In this document: piece by piece, positions 17,488 to 27,302 of the stretch
How the letters are laid out: the number at the start of each line of letters is the position of its first letter
How positions within the stretch are numbered: position 1 is the stretch's first letter
NCBI RefSeq assembly: GCF_900109955.1
Contig: NZ_FOJB01000001.1
Location: forward strand, 806,001-870,000
Origin: Aliiroseovarius sediminilitoris
GTDB lineage: Bacteria > Pseudomonadota > Alphaproteobacteria > Rhodobacterales > Rhodobacteraceae
Direction of reading: 5' to 3'
DNA length: 64,000 nucleotides
The notes under the pieces: generated by a model
What the model was told of the DNA's origin: nothing
Database searches by the model: none
What the model saw: only the letters and a program-made list of their open reading frames with translations
Program-made: the position numbers and the translations under genes

Positions 17488-18387
17488 ATGGATTTTCCTA
17501 TGTCGCATGTCCCCTTGCCAATGAAAAGTGTGAACCTGCCACCACTCTTGTCGGATTTCAGTCAGGATGTGAAGGCCAAGGGCCCACATTCCGGCACAGC
17601 GCTTGGTACACAGCATTTCAGCGGTCGTCTGAATGCAAAGTTCACTGTTCAGAGCCAAGAGTTCTTGAAAACTGCCAAAACCACCACTGAAAAACGCATG
17701 ATACATGTCGATCTCGATGGCAGTGAGTTTGGTGCGCCGACCAATATGAAGGACCAAGATGACTACAGAGGGTTTTTCGTCGAATGGATCCACTACAAGA
17801 TGTGGATTCAAAAGCACGGCGAGAGCCCGGACCCAGCCAAACCGCTCAAAGGGTGGGATATCCTGCGCGAAGCCCCCAATACATCCAACCAGACCGGCAG
17901 CGTGACCTCCTCGATCAGTTTCGGTCTTGATGCGTCTGGCGGGGTCATGGGCGATATGCCGATGGGGACGGTTGGTGCACATATCGGTGTTTCGAACAGC
18001 CACACTCATTCGCTGAAAGACTTCACCTTCATGCAGCATTCAACCGGCAGTGTTTTGGCCCACGAGATCAACATGACAATGACCGGCGATGGGAGCCCAT
18101 ACAAAAGCGCGAGCGATCTCATAAACCCATGGCAGAGCCCATTTGTAGGGATCAGGTTAAGATCATTACCCAACCTAGCAAAATCGAACGTACCATTGAT
18201 TGGTCAGGGCGTCTGGATGAACGAAAACGATGCAGCACTGACCGACAAGGTTACAGTTCATATTGCCGTCACACCTCATTGGTTGCTTACCGAGGGGATG
18301 TATGACGGCAGTTTACATCACTGGAACACGGCGTTCGGTGGCACGTTCAAATACAAGCAAGAGATCGACTTCACGCTTCTTGGATGA
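17488..18387 (+). CDS. Putative leukocidin/hemolysin-like beta-pore-forming protein
   Basis: 299 residues. The overall layout resembles staphylococcal and Vibrio leukocidin-family toxins: FFVEWIHYKMWI in the first half; then TSNQTGSVTSSISFGLDASG and GVMGDMPMGTVGAHIGVSNS, a Gly/Ser/Thr-rich alternating stretch in the place of the membrane-inserting stem; then LPNLAKSNVPLIGQGVW, resembling the LPxLSxSNFxPxFxGV block; KVTVHIAVTPHWLL; and a C-terminal FKYKQEIDFTLLG like the family's final strand FxYEIDW. There is no signal peptide, so export would need another route. Similarity was judged by eye and could be shared beta-sandwich character only. Codon use is AT-richer than neighbours. A start three residues in from another Met is possible; the first ATG is at 17488. 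Confidence 0.55.
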   Translation: MDFPMSHVPLPMKSVNLPPLLSDFSQDVKAKGPHSGTALGTQHFSGRLNAKFTVQSQEFLKTAKTTTEKRMIHVDLDGSEFGAPTNMKDQDDYRGFFVEWIHYKMWIQKHGESPDPAKPLKGWDILREAPNTSNQTGSVTSSISFGLDASGGVMGDMPMGTVGAHIGVSNSHTHSLKDFTFMQHSTGSVLAHEINMTMTGDGSPYKSASDLINPWQSPFVGIRLRSLPNLAKSNVPLIGQGVWMNENDAALTDKVTVHIAVTPHWLLTEGMYDGSLHHWNTAFGGTFKYKQEIDFTLLG

Positions 18388-18901
18388 GCCATCCCTGCCA
18401 GCATCAACCTTGATTTCGGCAGAAAGGTGCAACGCTGTCTTGGCGATATGTGCCGGGGGCAGGAATCTCCTATCCTGGCATCATCAAGAGATGGGAACGG
18501 TTCCGGACGCAAGCTGCGTAGCCTGTCTGGAAGCGGTATGGAGGTGCCACCAAATTTCCGGTTTTAGCGAGGTTGCACTCTTGGTGGGCCCTCGCGGGCC
18601 ATTACCGACGTTTTCAAAGAGTATGCGAAGCGATCTTCGGCACCTCGCTTGGACGGCTTGGCATGCTCAAGATGAAGAGCGCGCAGTAGCAAACCGGACG
18701 TTCATACGCACCGCAGCAGCGGTTTTGTTGGGTCTCTGCCCGAACTCGCCGCGAAAAAGGCCAACGGCAGCTCTGCTGAAATCCCATGGGCAAAGAGCGT
18801 TCCTATATTTGGCGTCGACACGCTCTTTGGTCATGCTTCCTGGGTGTCAGATGTTGATCGAGCAACGCGGTAGATGTTTATGGCCAGAGGAAGATCGGGT
18901 A
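18388..18901. other. Noncoding stretch of 514 bases between islet and serS
   Basis: No credible gene on either strand. A long plus-strand frame (18263-19042) overlaps the ends of two real genes and is Arg/Cys-rich, so it is spurious. GGGCCC-TCGC-GGGCC near 18588-18602 can form a short hairpin without a T-run. The segment 18692-18760 looks like remnant sequence but no family was recognised. Confidence 0.45.
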
Positions 18902-20194
18902 TCAGGCCAGGTCGCCATCTGTGGTGATCCGGGTTTTTCCGCGCAGGTAAGGGTGCAATGCGCTGGGAATGTTGACCGATCCATCCTGCTGCTGACCGTT
19001 TTCCAACACTGCGATCAGCGCGCGGCCTACGGCAAGGCCTGACCCGTTCAACGTATGGACGAACTGCGGTTTACCTCCATCTGCGGGTTTGTAGCGCGCG
19101 TTCATGCGGCGGGCCTGGAAGTCACCCGCCAGCGAGACCGAGCTGATCTCGCGATACTGATTCTGGCCGGGCAGCCAGACCTCGATGTCATGGGTGCGTT
19201 TCATGCCAAAACCCAAATCTCCGGTGCACAGCACCACGGTGCGGTAGGGCAGGCCAAGGCGTTCCAGAATATCTTCGGCACAGCGGGTCATACGCTGGTG
19301 TTCGGCATGCGAATCTTCAGGTCTGGTGATCGACACCATTTCAACCTTCTCGAACTGATGCTGACGCAGCATGCCCGCCGTGTCACGGCCAGCCGACCCG
19401 GCTTCGGACCGGAAACACTGGGTATGGGCGACATAGCGGCGGGGCAGGTAGCTGTCGTTGATGGTCACGCCATTGACGATATTGGTCAGCGTAACCTCGG
19501 CGGTCGGCACCAGCCACCAGCCATTTGTGGTTTGATAGCTGTCTTCGCCGAACTTGGGCAGTTGCCCGGTGCCATACATCATATCTTCCTTGACCAGAAC
19601 CGGGGTCCAGGTTTCGGTCAGGCCGTTTTCTTCGGTGTGCACGTCCAGCATGAATTGCGCCAGCGCCCGATGCAGGCGGGCGACGGCACCTGAAAGCACC
19701 ATGAAGCGCGAACCAGACAGTTTTGCAGCGGTTTCGAAATCCATGCCGGTTTTGACGGCTGGAAGCTCGTAATGCTCCAATGGCTTGAAATCGAATTCTG
19801 CGGGCGTGCCCCAGCGGTTGATCTCGACGTTGTCGTTTTCATCGGCCCCGTCGGGGATGTCGTTGCCCGGAATGTTGGGCAGGCCCATCAGAAGATCGGT
19901 CAGCTTGGCGTCCAACGCCTTGGCCTCATCGTTCAATCTGGCAATTTCGGACTTCTTGTCCGCCACCAGCGCGCGCAGGCGTTCAAATTCCGCCTCGTCG
20001 CCCGAGGCTTTCGCGGCACCGACAGCCTTCGCGGCCCTGTTGGCATCGGCCTGCGCGGTTTCGGCGGCAAGGATCGAGGCACGCCGGGCTTCGTCAATTG
20101 CCAGAATTTCACCCGACATGGGCGACAGGCCGCGACGGGCCATTCCGGCGTCGAAGGCTTCGGGGGTGTCGCGGATCAGACGAATATCATGCAT
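18902..20194 (-). CDS. serS: Seryl-tRNA synthetase
   Basis: 430 residues; charges tRNA-Ser and tRNA-Sec with serine. It begins [20 protein letters not shown], the usual start, so the ten-residue upstream extension is rejected. A long-helix N-terminal domain (residues about 30-110, Ala/Glu/Lys-rich) binds the tRNA long arm. The class II core has motif 2 [20 protein letters not shown] and EKVEMVSI, and motif 3 near [17 protein letters not shown]. It is divergent from yajC. Confidence 0.97.
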   Translation of the reverse strand: MHDIRLIRDTPEAFDAGMARRGLSPMSGEILAIDEARRASILAAETAQADANRAAKAVGAAKASGDEAEFERLRALVADKKSEIARLNDEAKALDAKLTDLLMGLPNIPGNDIPDGADENDNVEINRWGTPAEFDFKPLEHYELPAVKTGMDFETAAKLSGSRFMVLSGAVARLHRALAQFMLDVHTEENGLTETWTPVLVKEDMMYGTGQLPKFGEDSYQTTNGWWLVPTAEVTLTNIVNGVTINDSYLPRRYVAHTQCFRSEAGSAGRDTAGMLRQHQFEKVEMVSITRPEDSHAEHQRMTRCAEDILERLGLPYRTVVLCTGDLGFGMKRTHDIEVWLPGQNQYREISSVSLAGDFQARRMNARYKPADGGKPQFVHTLNGSGLAVGRALIAVLENGQQQDGSVNIPSALHPYLRGKTRITTDGDLA

Positions 20195-20271
20195 GGGGGC
20201 TTCCTTGGTTTTCTTGTCCGGCATATGCCAGATGCAGGGGCAGGGGGGAAGGGGGAATGATCATCACCCGC

Positions 20272-20302
20272 TTGCTGGACAACCCCAAGACCCCCATATA
20301 GT
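20272..20302 (+). promoter_or_regulatory. Possible promoter of yajC-secDF
   Basis: TTGCTGGACA (20272-20281) overlaps two possible -35 hexamers upstream of TATAGT (20297-20302), with spacings of 19 or 15 bases. The -10 is good but spacing is not ideal. Confidence 0.35.
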
Positions 20303-20349
20303 GTGCGCCAACGTTTGGGGCCGAGGCCCGCTTGAGAAGGGATATCCAC

Positions 20350-20679
20350 ATGTTTGCCACTCCTGCTTTTGCACAGGCCGCGGGCGCGCCCGCCGGTGGG
20401 CTTTTGAATTCGATTCTGGTTCCGATGTTGCTGGTATTTGCGATCATGTATTTCTTCATGATCCGTCCACAGCAAAAGAAAATGAAAGAGCATCAGGCGA
20501 TGCTGGGCGCGCTGCGCAAAGGGGATCAAGTGATCACTCAGGGTGGTCTGATCGGTAAAGTTCTCAGGGTCAAGGACGATTCCGAGGTCGAGGTCGAGAT
20601 CGCAACAGGTGTCAAAGTGCGCGTGGTGCGATCGACAATCGTCAAGGTGATCGGAAAAACCGAACCGGTCGAAAGCTGA
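20350..20679 (+). CDS. yajC: Preprotein translocase subunit YajC
   Basis: 109 residues. YajC is a small single-pass partner of SecDF in the holotranslocon. It has a membrane helix at about residues 19-40 (GLLNSILVPMLLVFAIMYFF), then IRPQQKKMKEHQAMLGALRK and GDQVITQGGLIGKVL, the family core. The ATG at 20350 has GAGAAGGG nine bases upstream; the in-frame ATG-less extension at 20332 is rejected. It precedes secDF by 56 bases. Confidence 0.95.
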   Translation: MFATPAFAQAAGAPAGGLLNSILVPMLLVFAIMYFFMIRPQQKKMKEHQAMLGALRKGDQVITQGGLIGKVLRVKDDSEVEVEIATGVKVRVVRSTIVKVIGKTEPVES

Positions 20680-20735
20680 CCTGGCAAACCAGCCGCCACA
20701 AACAACGACGACAAACGCATATAAGGCAGGGGCAG

Positions 20736-23366
20736 ATGCTTCAAATCGCAACTTGGAAACGTCTTGTGATCTGGGGGCTAACGGCCCTTGGCTTGTATTT
20801 TGCAGCGCCCAATGGCTTTTACAGCCGGGTTGAGCAGCATAACGATGCGGTCTCGAAAATCGAGACAACGGGGGCCACCGCTGAGCTTGAGGCGGATCGG
20901 TCCGCCTGGCCGGATTGGGCGCCAAATTCGCTGGTCAATCTGGGGCTCGATCTGCGCGGCGGCGCGCATTTGCTGGCCGAGGTGCAGGTTGAGGATGTAT
21001 ATGCCGCGCGGATGGATTCCCTTTGGCCAGAGGTGCGGGATGTGTTGCGCGACGAACGTGCAACAGTGGGCACCATCCGCCGTCAGGATGGCGCGGATGA
21101 TGAACTGCGCGTCAAGGTTTCGCAACCCGAGGGGCTGCCGCGCGCGATCGAACTGGTGCAATCATTGGCGCAGCCGGTGGTCAGCCTGTCCGGGGTCGGC
21201 TCGACTGATATCGAGGTGGCACCAGGGCGCGAAGGGGAGTTGGTCGTCACCCTGTCCGAAGCCGAACGCGTCGCCACGGATGATCGCACTATCCAGCAAA
21301 CGCTTGAAATTATTCGCCGCCGTGTCGACGAGGTTGGCACACGTGAACCCACGATCCAGCGTCAGGGCGACGCGCGCATCCTGATTCAGGTGCCGGGGAT
21401 CGGCAGCGCGTCCGAACTGAAGGAAATCATCGGCAAGACCGCGAAGCTGACATTCCACCCGGTGGTCAGCCGCTCGACCGAAGCAAGCACAACACCCGGA
21501 CCGCGCAACGTGCTGTACCCGTCGCTGGATGAAGACGGCGTGTTTTACGTTCTGGAACAAACGCCTGTTGTAACGGGCGAAGAGCTGAGCGACGCACAGC
21601 CGGCCTTCGATCAAAATGGCCAACCAGCGGTGAACTTCCGGTTCAACGTGTCCGGCGCGCGCAAGTTCTGCGACTATACCGGTGCCAATGTTGGCGCGCC
21701 TTTCGCGATCGTGCTGGACCAAGAAGTGATTTCGGCTCCGCGCATCAACGAACAGATTTGCGGCGGATCGGGGATCATCACCGGTAGTTTCTCGATCGAG
21801 GAATCGACCAATCTGGCCGTGCTTCTGCGTGCTGGTGCCTTGCCCGCTGAACTGACTTATGTCGAAGAACGAACCATTGGGCCAGAACTGGGACAAGACA
21901 GCATCGACGCGGGCAAGGTTGCTTCGATTGTGGCCTTCGTTGGGGTGCTGGCCTTCATGATTGCCGCTTATGGCTGGTTTGGTGTAATCGCCAACGTGGC
22001 GCTGATCCTGAATGTCGGTATGATCTTCGGCCTTCTGTCGATGATCGGGGCCACGCTGACCCTGCCGGGGATCGCCGGGATCGTGTTGACCATCGGGATG
22101 GCGGTGGACGCCAACGTGCTGGTGTTCGAACGCATAAGGGAAGAGTTGACATCGGGCCGCGGCCCGGCCCGCGCCATCGAGCTAGGCTATGAAAAGGCTT
22201 TGTCGGCCATTCTGGACGCCAACATCACGACCTTCATCACCGCTGTTATCCTGTTCATCATGGGGTCCGGTCCTGTGCGCGGCTTCTCGGTCACGCTGGC
22301 GCTGGGGATCCTGACGTCGGTCTTCACCGCGATTTATCTGACACGGTTGATGCTGATCATGTGGTTTGAACGCAAACGCCCGCGCCAACTTGAGGTCAAG
22401 GGGATCCGCATCGTGCCAAAAAATCGCGTGTTCGATTTCTTCCGCACCTCGATCGCGACATTGGGCGCGTCTGGTCTGGCCATGATCGCGTCGGTGCTGC
22501 TGTTCCTGATCGTCGGTCTGAATTTCGGCATCGACTTTCGGGGCGGAACAACGATCCGCACCGAAAGCACGCAGGCCGTGGATGTGGGGGTCTATCGTGA
22601 GGCTTTGGCACCGCTCGGGTTGGGCGATATCTCGATCGCGCAAGTCTATGGCGTGAACTTTGCCGATGATCAGCACGTGGCCCAGATTCGCATCGAAGCG
22701 CAGGAAGGTCAGGAGGCGATTACGCCCGAGACCATCCAGACCATCGAAGATGCCCTGATGCAGGTCGATCCTGCGATCACCTTCCCCAGCGTGGAAAGCG
22801 TCGGGCCGAAAGTGTCGGGCGAGTTGGTGACAACCGCCGTGCTGGCTGTTGTCGCGGCGATTGCAGCGGTTTTGGTCTATATCTGGCTGCGCTTTGAATG
22901 GCAGTTCAGCCTGGGCGCGGTTGCGGCCCTTGTGCATGACGTGGTTTTGACCATCGGGATATTCAGCCTGCTGGGTATCAAGTTCGATCTGGCCATCATC
23001 GCAGCCCTTCTGACAATTGTCGGCTATTCGCTGAACGACACCGTGGTTGTCTTCGACCGGGTGCGCGAGAATCTGCGCCGCTACAAGAAAATGGACCTGA
23101 AGGAGGTGTTGAACCTGTCGATCAACGAGACATTGTCGCGCACGATGATGACCTCGCTGACCACGCTGTTGGCGCTGATCGCGCTTTACGTTCTGGGTGG
23201 CGATGTAATCCGAGGGTTCGTTTTCGCGATGATCTGGGGTGTCGTTGTCGGGACCTATTCGTCGATCTTTGTTGCATCGGTGATCTTGCTGAAGCTGGGC
23301 GTGAAACGCGACTGGTCCAAGCCGGATGCCAATGCGGGCAACCAGTTTGCAGACGTAGATGCCTGA
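20736..23366 (+). CDS. secDF: Fused protein-export membrane protein SecD-SecF
   Basis: 876 residues, equal to SecD plus SecF in one frame. It uses proton-motive force to pull exported proteins through SecYEG. The SecD half (residues 1 to about 550) has LVNLGLDLRGGAHLLAEVQV, the P1 periplasmic region and the membrane core with IAGIVLTIGMAVDANVLVFE. The SecF half starts near residue 555 (RIVPKNRVFDFF), with VGLNFGIDFRGGTTIR and YSLNDTVVVFDRVRENLRR. No stop codon or restart lies at the junction (FERKRPRQLEVKGIRIVPKN), so the fusion is real in this sequence. It overlaps the next gene by eight bases. Confidence 0.95.
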   Translation: MLQIATWKRLVIWGLTALGLYFAAPNGFYSRVEQHNDAVSKIETTGATAELEADRSAWPDWAPNSLVNLGLDLRGGAHLLAEVQVEDVYAARMDSLWPEVRDVLRDERATVGTIRRQDGADDELRVKVSQPEGLPRAIELVQSLAQPVVSLSGVGSTDIEVAPGREGELVVTLSEAERVATDDRTIQQTLEIIRRRVDEVGTREPTIQRQGDARILIQVPGIGSASELKEIIGKTAKLTFHPVVSRSTEASTTPGPRNVLYPSLDEDGVFYVLEQTPVVTGEELSDAQPAFDQNGQPAVNFRFNVSGARKFCDYTGANVGAPFAIVLDQEVISAPRINEQICGGSGIITGSFSIEESTNLAVLLRAGALPAELTYVEERTIGPELGQDSIDAGKVASIVAFVGVLAFMIAAYGWFGVIANVALILNVGMIFGLLSMIGATLTLPGIAGIVLTIGMAVDANVLVFERIREELTSGRGPARAIELGYEKALSAILDANITTFITAVILFIMGSGPVRGFSVTLALGILTSVFTAIYLTRLMLIMWFERKRPRQLEVKGIRIVPKNRVFDFFRTSIATLGASGLAMIASVLLFLIVGLNFGIDFRGGTTIRTESTQAVDVGVYREALAPLGLGDISIAQVYGVNFADDQHVAQIRIEAQEGQEAITPETIQTIEDALMQVDPAITFPSVESVGPKVSGELVTTAVLAVVAAIAAVLVYIWLRFEWQFSLGAVAALVHDVVLTIGIFSLLGIKFDLAIIAALLTIVGYSLNDTVVVFDRVRENLRRYKKMDLKEVLNLSINETLSRTMMTSLTTLLALIALYVLGGDVIRGFVFAMIWGVVVGTYSSIFVASVILLKLGVKRDWSKPDANAGNQFADVDA

Positions 23367-24114
23367 TTTGCTGGCCGAAGCCCTGGCGTTGCCAGGGCTT
23401 GGCTGGCTTGTTACCACAGCATTTATTGCCGGGCTGGTACGCGGGTTTGCCGGGTTCGGCACGGCGCTGATCTTTCTGCCGGTGGCGGCCCAGATCATTG
23501 ATCCGGTCTGGGCTGTGACGGTTCTGATCGTAATGGATTTGGCCGGACCCGCGCCCGCCATCCCGCGTGCCCTGAAGGACGGGCATCTCAAAGATTTGAT
23601 GCGATTGGTGGTGGCCACAGCACTGGCCCTGCCATTCGGACTGGTGGCGCTTTTTGCCGTCGATCCCCACCTGTTCAAGCTGGCGGTGTCGGTGATCAGC
23701 CTGATCATGCTCGCGGCCCTGATGACCGGAAAACGATATGGCGGAGAAGTCACACCCCCCGTCGTCTGGACCACCGGTGGCATCGCGGGGGTGCTGGGCG
23801 GGGCAGCAGGCATTCCCGGCCCGCCGGTCATTCTGCTTTACATGGCCTCGTCCCACCCGGCACGGGTGATCCGTGCCAACACGACCGTCTATCTCTTTTT
23901 CTTCGATCTGATGATGCTGGCGGGGTTTTTCTTTGCCGGACGGCTGGCGGGGATGCCTTTGATTCTTGGGGTGATCGTCATGTTGCCGAACTTGCTGGGT
24001 AATCTTGTCGGCGGTGCGGTCTTTCACCCTGGATACGAATCCCTCTATCGTGGCGTGGCCTATATGATCATTGCAGCGTCCAGCCTGTCTGGCCTTTACG
24101 CCGCCCTGTTCTGA
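23359..24114 (+). CDS. TauE/SafE family membrane permease
   Basis: 251 residues, about eight hydrophobic segments. The family exports sulfite, sulfonates or related anions. The two-fold repeat is visible: TAFIAGLVRGFAGFGTALIF in the first half and GGIAGVLGGAAGIPGPPVIL in the second, each holding the Gly-rich loop of the family. Its start overlaps the secDF end by eight bases, so it is co-translated. The substrate is unknown. Confidence 0.9.
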   Translation: MPDLLAEALALPGLGWLVTTAFIAGLVRGFAGFGTALIFLPVAAQIIDPVWAVTVLIVMDLAGPAPAIPRALKDGHLKDLMRLVVATALALPFGLVALFAVDPHLFKLAVSVISLIMLAALMTGKRYGGEVTPPVVWTTGGIAGVLGGAAGIPGPPVILLYMASSHPARVIRANTTVYLFFFDLMMLAGFFFAGRLAGMPLILGVIVMLPNLLGNLVGGAVFHPGYESLYRGVAYMIIAASSLSGLYAALF

Positions 24115-24143
24115 CTCAACCCGCCAACGTGCAAGGACCCGAT

Positions 24144-24497
24144 ATGCAGCTTCATGAAGTCAAATATGACAGCGCCCAGCCGGTTGATGGCTATGGCCCC
24201 GGTTTCTTCCGCGTGGCAGGCGAGGTGATTCAAGGTGCGATCCTTGTGACCGAAGACATGGCAACCAATTGGGATGGCCCCGAAGACTTGGCACCGCTGC
24301 TGGCGCTGGCAGGCAAGATCGACGTCTTATTCTATGGCACCGGGGCCGATCCCGCCCATCCGCCCGCCGCTCTGCGCAATGCCCTGGAAGAGGCCGGCAT
24401 TGGGGTCGAGGCGATGGCCTCTGCGCCAGCCTGCCGCACCTATAATGTGCTGATCTCGGAAGCTCGGCGCATTGCGCTGGCCGCCCTTCCGGTCTAA
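24144..24497 (+). CDS. Mth938-like domain protein (DUF498/NDUFAF3 type)
   Basis: 117 residues from the ATG at 24144, which follows AAGGACCCGAT. Motifs are [40 protein letters not shown] and [20 protein letters not shown], the Mth938-like fold. The mitochondrial relative NDUFAF3 assists complex I assembly; bacterial function is unclear. In alphaproteobacteria it is often next to secDF and ccm genes, as here. Confidence 0.85.
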   Translation: MQLHEVKYDSAQPVDGYGPGFFRVAGEVIQGAILVTEDMATNWDGPEDLAPLLALAGKIDVLFYGTGADPAHPPAALRNALEEAGIGVEAMASAPACRTYNVLISEARRIALAALPV

Positions 24498-24507
24498 GGC
24501 TTCTGAC

Positions 24508-25149
24508 ATGGAAATGAGGGTCGATAACCTGTCCGTCGCGCGCGGCGGTGTGCCGGTGCTGGAACGGGTAAGTTTCACCCTGTCCGCCGGACAGACGCTG
24601 ATCCTGCGCGGGCCAAACGGGTCGGGAAAAACCACGCTTTTGCGCACCTTGGCGGGTTTGCAGCCTCCGATCGCGGGGCAGGTATCGGCGGACCCCGAAA
24701 ATATCACCTATGGCGCCCATGCAGATGGATTGAAAGCCACATTGACGGTCGAGGAGAACCTGCGGTTCTGGGCTTCGGTGCATGGCATTGGCAGCATCGA
24801 CGCCGCGGTGCAGGGGTTCAATCTGCGGGGGTTGACCCATCGTCCCGCAGGCAATCTGTCGGCGGGTCAGAAGCGCCGGTTGGGACTGGCCCGATTGCTG
24901 GTCACGGGGCGACCGATCTGGCTTCTGGACGAACCGACCGTTTCGCTGGACACAGCATCCGTCGGTTTGTTTGCCGATGCAGTGCGCGCCCATGTCGCGG
25001 GTGGCGGGGCGGCCCTGATTGCGACCCATATCGACCTTGGGCTGAAGGCGGATACGTTTGACGTCGGCCCGTTCCGCGCCAATGGAGACCGCGCCGCACC
25101 CAACCAGCAACGCGACCGCTATGCAGATTTTGACGAGGCGTTTTCATGA
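24508..25149 (+). CDS. ccmA: Heme ABC exporter ATP-binding protein CcmA
   Basis: 213 residues. CcmA powers release of the heme chaperone CcmE from CcmC in cytochrome c maturation. ABC motifs: Walker [19 protein letters not shown], signature [16 protein letters not shown] and Walker [14 protein letters not shown] second ATG at 24514 is an alternative start. It overlaps ccmB by four bases. Confidence 0.95.
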   Translation: MEMRVDNLSVARGGVPVLERVSFTLSAGQTLILRGPNGSGKTTLLRTLAGLQPPIAGQVSADPENITYGAHADGLKATLTVEENLRFWASVHGIGSIDAAVQGFNLRGLTHRPAGNLSAGQKRRLGLARLLVTGRPIWLLDEPTVSLDTASVGLFADAVRAHVAGGGAALIATHIDLGLKADTFDVGPFRANGDRAAPNQQRDRYADFDEAFS

Positions 25150-25802
25150 TTGCTCTGTTGGTTCGCGACCTGCGTCTGGCGATGCGTGCCGGCGGTGGCT
25201 TTGGTCTGGGCTTGGCGTTTTTCCTGATCGTCTCCACTCTTGTGCCCTTCGGCGTCGGACCAGAGGCCGCGATCCTGTCGCGAATTGCGCCCGGCATTCT
25301 TTGGGTCGGTGCACTGCTGGCCTGCCTTCTGTCTCTCGACCGCATTTTTCAACTGGATTTCGAGGATGGCTCGCTGGACCTGCTCGCCACCGCGCCGATC
25401 CCGATGGAGGGCACGGTTGCCATCAAGGCGCTGGCGCATTGGCTCGTCACCGGTCTGCCGCTGACGCTGGCTGCGCCAGCCTTCGGGGCGCTGATGAACC
25501 TGCAAACGCCCGGGCATTACTGGATTTTCATCACACTGCTCATTGGCACGCCGGCGCTGTCGATGATCGGCGCGTTTGGCGCGGCGTTGACGGTTGGGCT
25601 GAAGCGTGGCGGGCTTCTGTTGTCGCTGTTGGTTCTTCCGCTTTATATTCCAACCCTGATCTTCGGCGCCGAGGCCGCCACCCGCGGCACCGCGGGGCAG
25701 TCTGCCCTTACGCCGCTTTTGATGATGGCGGGCATCACCGCTGGATCGGTTGCGCTTCTGCCTTTCGCTGCCGCAGCTGCCCTGCGCGTTAACCTGAGAT
25801 AG
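25146..25802 (+). CDS. ccmB: Heme exporter membrane protein CcmB
   Basis: 218 residues, six predicted membrane helices; permease partner of CcmA. Typical motifs are [15 protein letters not shown] at the N-terminus, [17 protein letters not shown] and the C-terminal half [23 protein letters not shown] overlaps the ccmA stop (ATGA). Confidence 0.95.
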   Translation: MIALLVRDLRLAMRAGGGFGLGLAFFLIVSTLVPFGVGPEAAILSRIAPGILWVGALLACLLSLDRIFQLDFEDGSLDLLATAPIPMEGTVAIKALAHWLVTGLPLTLAAPAFGALMNLQTPGHYWIFITLLIGTPALSMIGAFGAALTVGLKRGGLLLSLLVLPLYIPTLIFGAEAATRGTAGQSALTPLLMMAGITAGSVALLPFAAAAALRVNLR

Positions 25803-25869
25803 GTCAAGTCGCCGTGAGGATGAACCCCCTATGCTTGCGCAAATCATAGCCACCGAATAGAGGAAGCAA

Positions 25870-26604
25870 ATGTCACTTTGGGAATTCGCAAACCCGGTCA
25901 AGTTCATGGCGCTCAGCGGCAAGGTGTTGCCTTGGGTGATCGGCTTGGCTGCGATCACGCTGATACCGGGCCTGATCTGGGGTTTCTTCTTCACGCCAGA
26001 GGCCGCCAACTTCGGCAACTCGGTCAAGATCATCTATCTCCACGTGCCCTCGGCGATGATGGCGATCAATATCTGGGCGATGATGCTTGTCACGTCACTG
26101 ATCTGGATTGTGCGCCGCCACCATGTTTCGGTGCGCGCTGCCAAGGCGGCGGCTTTGATCGGTGTTACGATGACAGTGATTGCCCTGATCACCGGGGCGA
26201 TCTGGGGCGAGCCGATGTGGGGCACCTATTGGGCGTGGGATCCGCGGCTGACCAGCTTTCTGATCCTGTTTCTGTTCTATCTGGGCTACATGGCCCTGTG
26301 GGCCGCGATCGAGAACCCGGACACCGCCGCAGATCTGACGTCGGTCCTGTGCATCGTTGGTTCGGTCTTTGCGATCCTCAGCCGCTATGCCGTGAATTTC
26401 TGGAATCAGGGGCTGCACCAAGGCGCATCCTTGTCCTTGGACAAGGAGGAGCACGTGGCAAATGTCTATTACTTTCCACTGCTTTTGAGCATAGCAGGCT
26501 TCATTCTGCTGTTCGTGGCCCTCGTGCTGATCCGCACCCGGACCGAGCTGCGCCTGGTCCGCCTGCACCGTTTGGAAATCCGTGAAAGGATGAAAGATGC
26601 TTGA
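25870..26604 (+). CDS. ccmC: Heme transporter CcmC
   Basis: 244 residues, six membrane helices. CcmC loads heme onto CcmE. The tryptophan-rich heme-handling motif is present: WGEPMWGTYWAWDPRLTS, followed by LILFLFYLGYMALW and the conserved His of FWNQGLHQGASLSL and of IYLHVPSAMMAINIW. It starts 67 bases after ccmB and its end overlaps ccmD. Confidence 0.97.
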   Translation: MSLWEFANPVKFMALSGKVLPWVIGLAAITLIPGLIWGFFFTPEAANFGNSVKIIYLHVPSAMMAINIWAMMLVTSLIWIVRRHHVSVRAAKAAALIGVTMTVIALITGAIWGEPMWGTYWAWDPRLTSFLILFLFYLGYMALWAAIENPDTAADLTSVLCIVGSVFAILSRYAVNFWNQGLHQGASLSLDKEEHVANVYYFPLLLSIAGFILLFVALVLIRTRTELRLVRLHRLEIRERMKDA

Positions 26605-26764
26605 CCTGGGCAAATATGCTGGTGCGATCCTGTCTTCATGGGGGATTACTCTCGCGCTTTTGATCGCGTTGATCCTTGTCACCTGGCGCCGTTCGCACCA
26701 TGTGAAACGGGAGCTTGAAGCGGCCGAAAAGAGGGCGTTACAAAATGACCCAAGAGAACACTAA
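26597..26764 (+). CDS. ccmD: Heme exporter protein CcmD
   Basis: 55 residues (MLDLGKYAGAILSSWGITLA at the start). CcmD is a small single-pass protein that helps release holo-CcmE from CcmABC. It has one membrane helix (residues about 10-32) and a basic cytoplasmic tail (WRRSHHVKRELEAAEKRA), the typical layout. It begins inside the ccmC end (eight bases shared) and ends 20 bases inside ccmG. Confidence 0.92.
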   Translation: MLDLGKYAGAILSSWGITLALLIALILVTWRRSHHVKRELEAAEKRALQNDPREH

Positions 26765-27302
26765 GTTCCCGATCTACTATGCACTTCCTCTGGTAATCGT
26801 TATGGGTATTGTTCTGCTTGGGGGGTGGAAAATGTTCTTCGATAGCGGCAATGATACGCTGCCGTCTACGAGAGAAGGCGGGGTTGCGCCCAGTGTTGTT
26901 CGTTTGTCCGCTTTTGACGGCGCCGAAGGTTTTACCCATGACGATCTGAAATCCGCCGGGGTCAAGCTGGTGAACTTCTGGGCCAGTTGGTGTGCGCCTT
27001 GCCGCGCGGAACACCCGCAGCTTCAAACGCTGGCCGACGAGGGTGTGGTGATCAATGGGATCAACTACAAAGACGACCCGGTAAACGCGCGCCGATTCCT
27101 TGAGGAACTGGGCGATCCGTTCGCAAAATTGATGGCCGATACAGAAGGACGCACAGGTCTTGAATGGGGTTTGTACGGCCTGCCGGAAACCTTCATCATT
27201 GCTGCCGATGGCACCGTGGTGAAGCGCTTTGCGGGTCCGATTACCGAAAGCATTTTGGAAAGCGTAATCCGCCCCGCGATAGATGACGCCGCCAGCCGTT
27301 AA
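26745..27302 (+). CDS. ccmG: Thiol:disulfide interchange protein CcmG/DsbE
   Basis: 185 residues from ATG at 26745, which overlaps the ccmD end. It is a membrane-tethered periplasmic thioredoxin that reduces apocytochrome c Cys residues before heme attachment. The N-terminal helix is residues about 8-28 (YYALPLVIVMGIVLLGGWKM); the active site is VNFWASWCAPCRAEHPQL, and WGLYGLPETFIIAADG contains the cis-Pro region (LPET). Confidence 0.95.
   Translation: MTQENTKFPIYYALPLVIVMGIVLLGGWKMFFDSGNDTLPSTREGGVAPSVVRLSAFDGAEGFTHDDLKSAGVKLVNFWASWCAPCRAEHPQLQTLADEGVVINGINYKDDPVNARRFLEELGDPFAKLMADTEGRTGLEWGLYGLPETFIIAADGTVVKRFAGPITESILESVIRPAIDDAASR

Noticed and set aside
18263-19042. 259-codon plus-strand open frame
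   Set aside because: It overlaps the ends of two real genes in other frames or strands and its product is Arg/Cys-rich, typical of shadow frames in GC-rich DNA.
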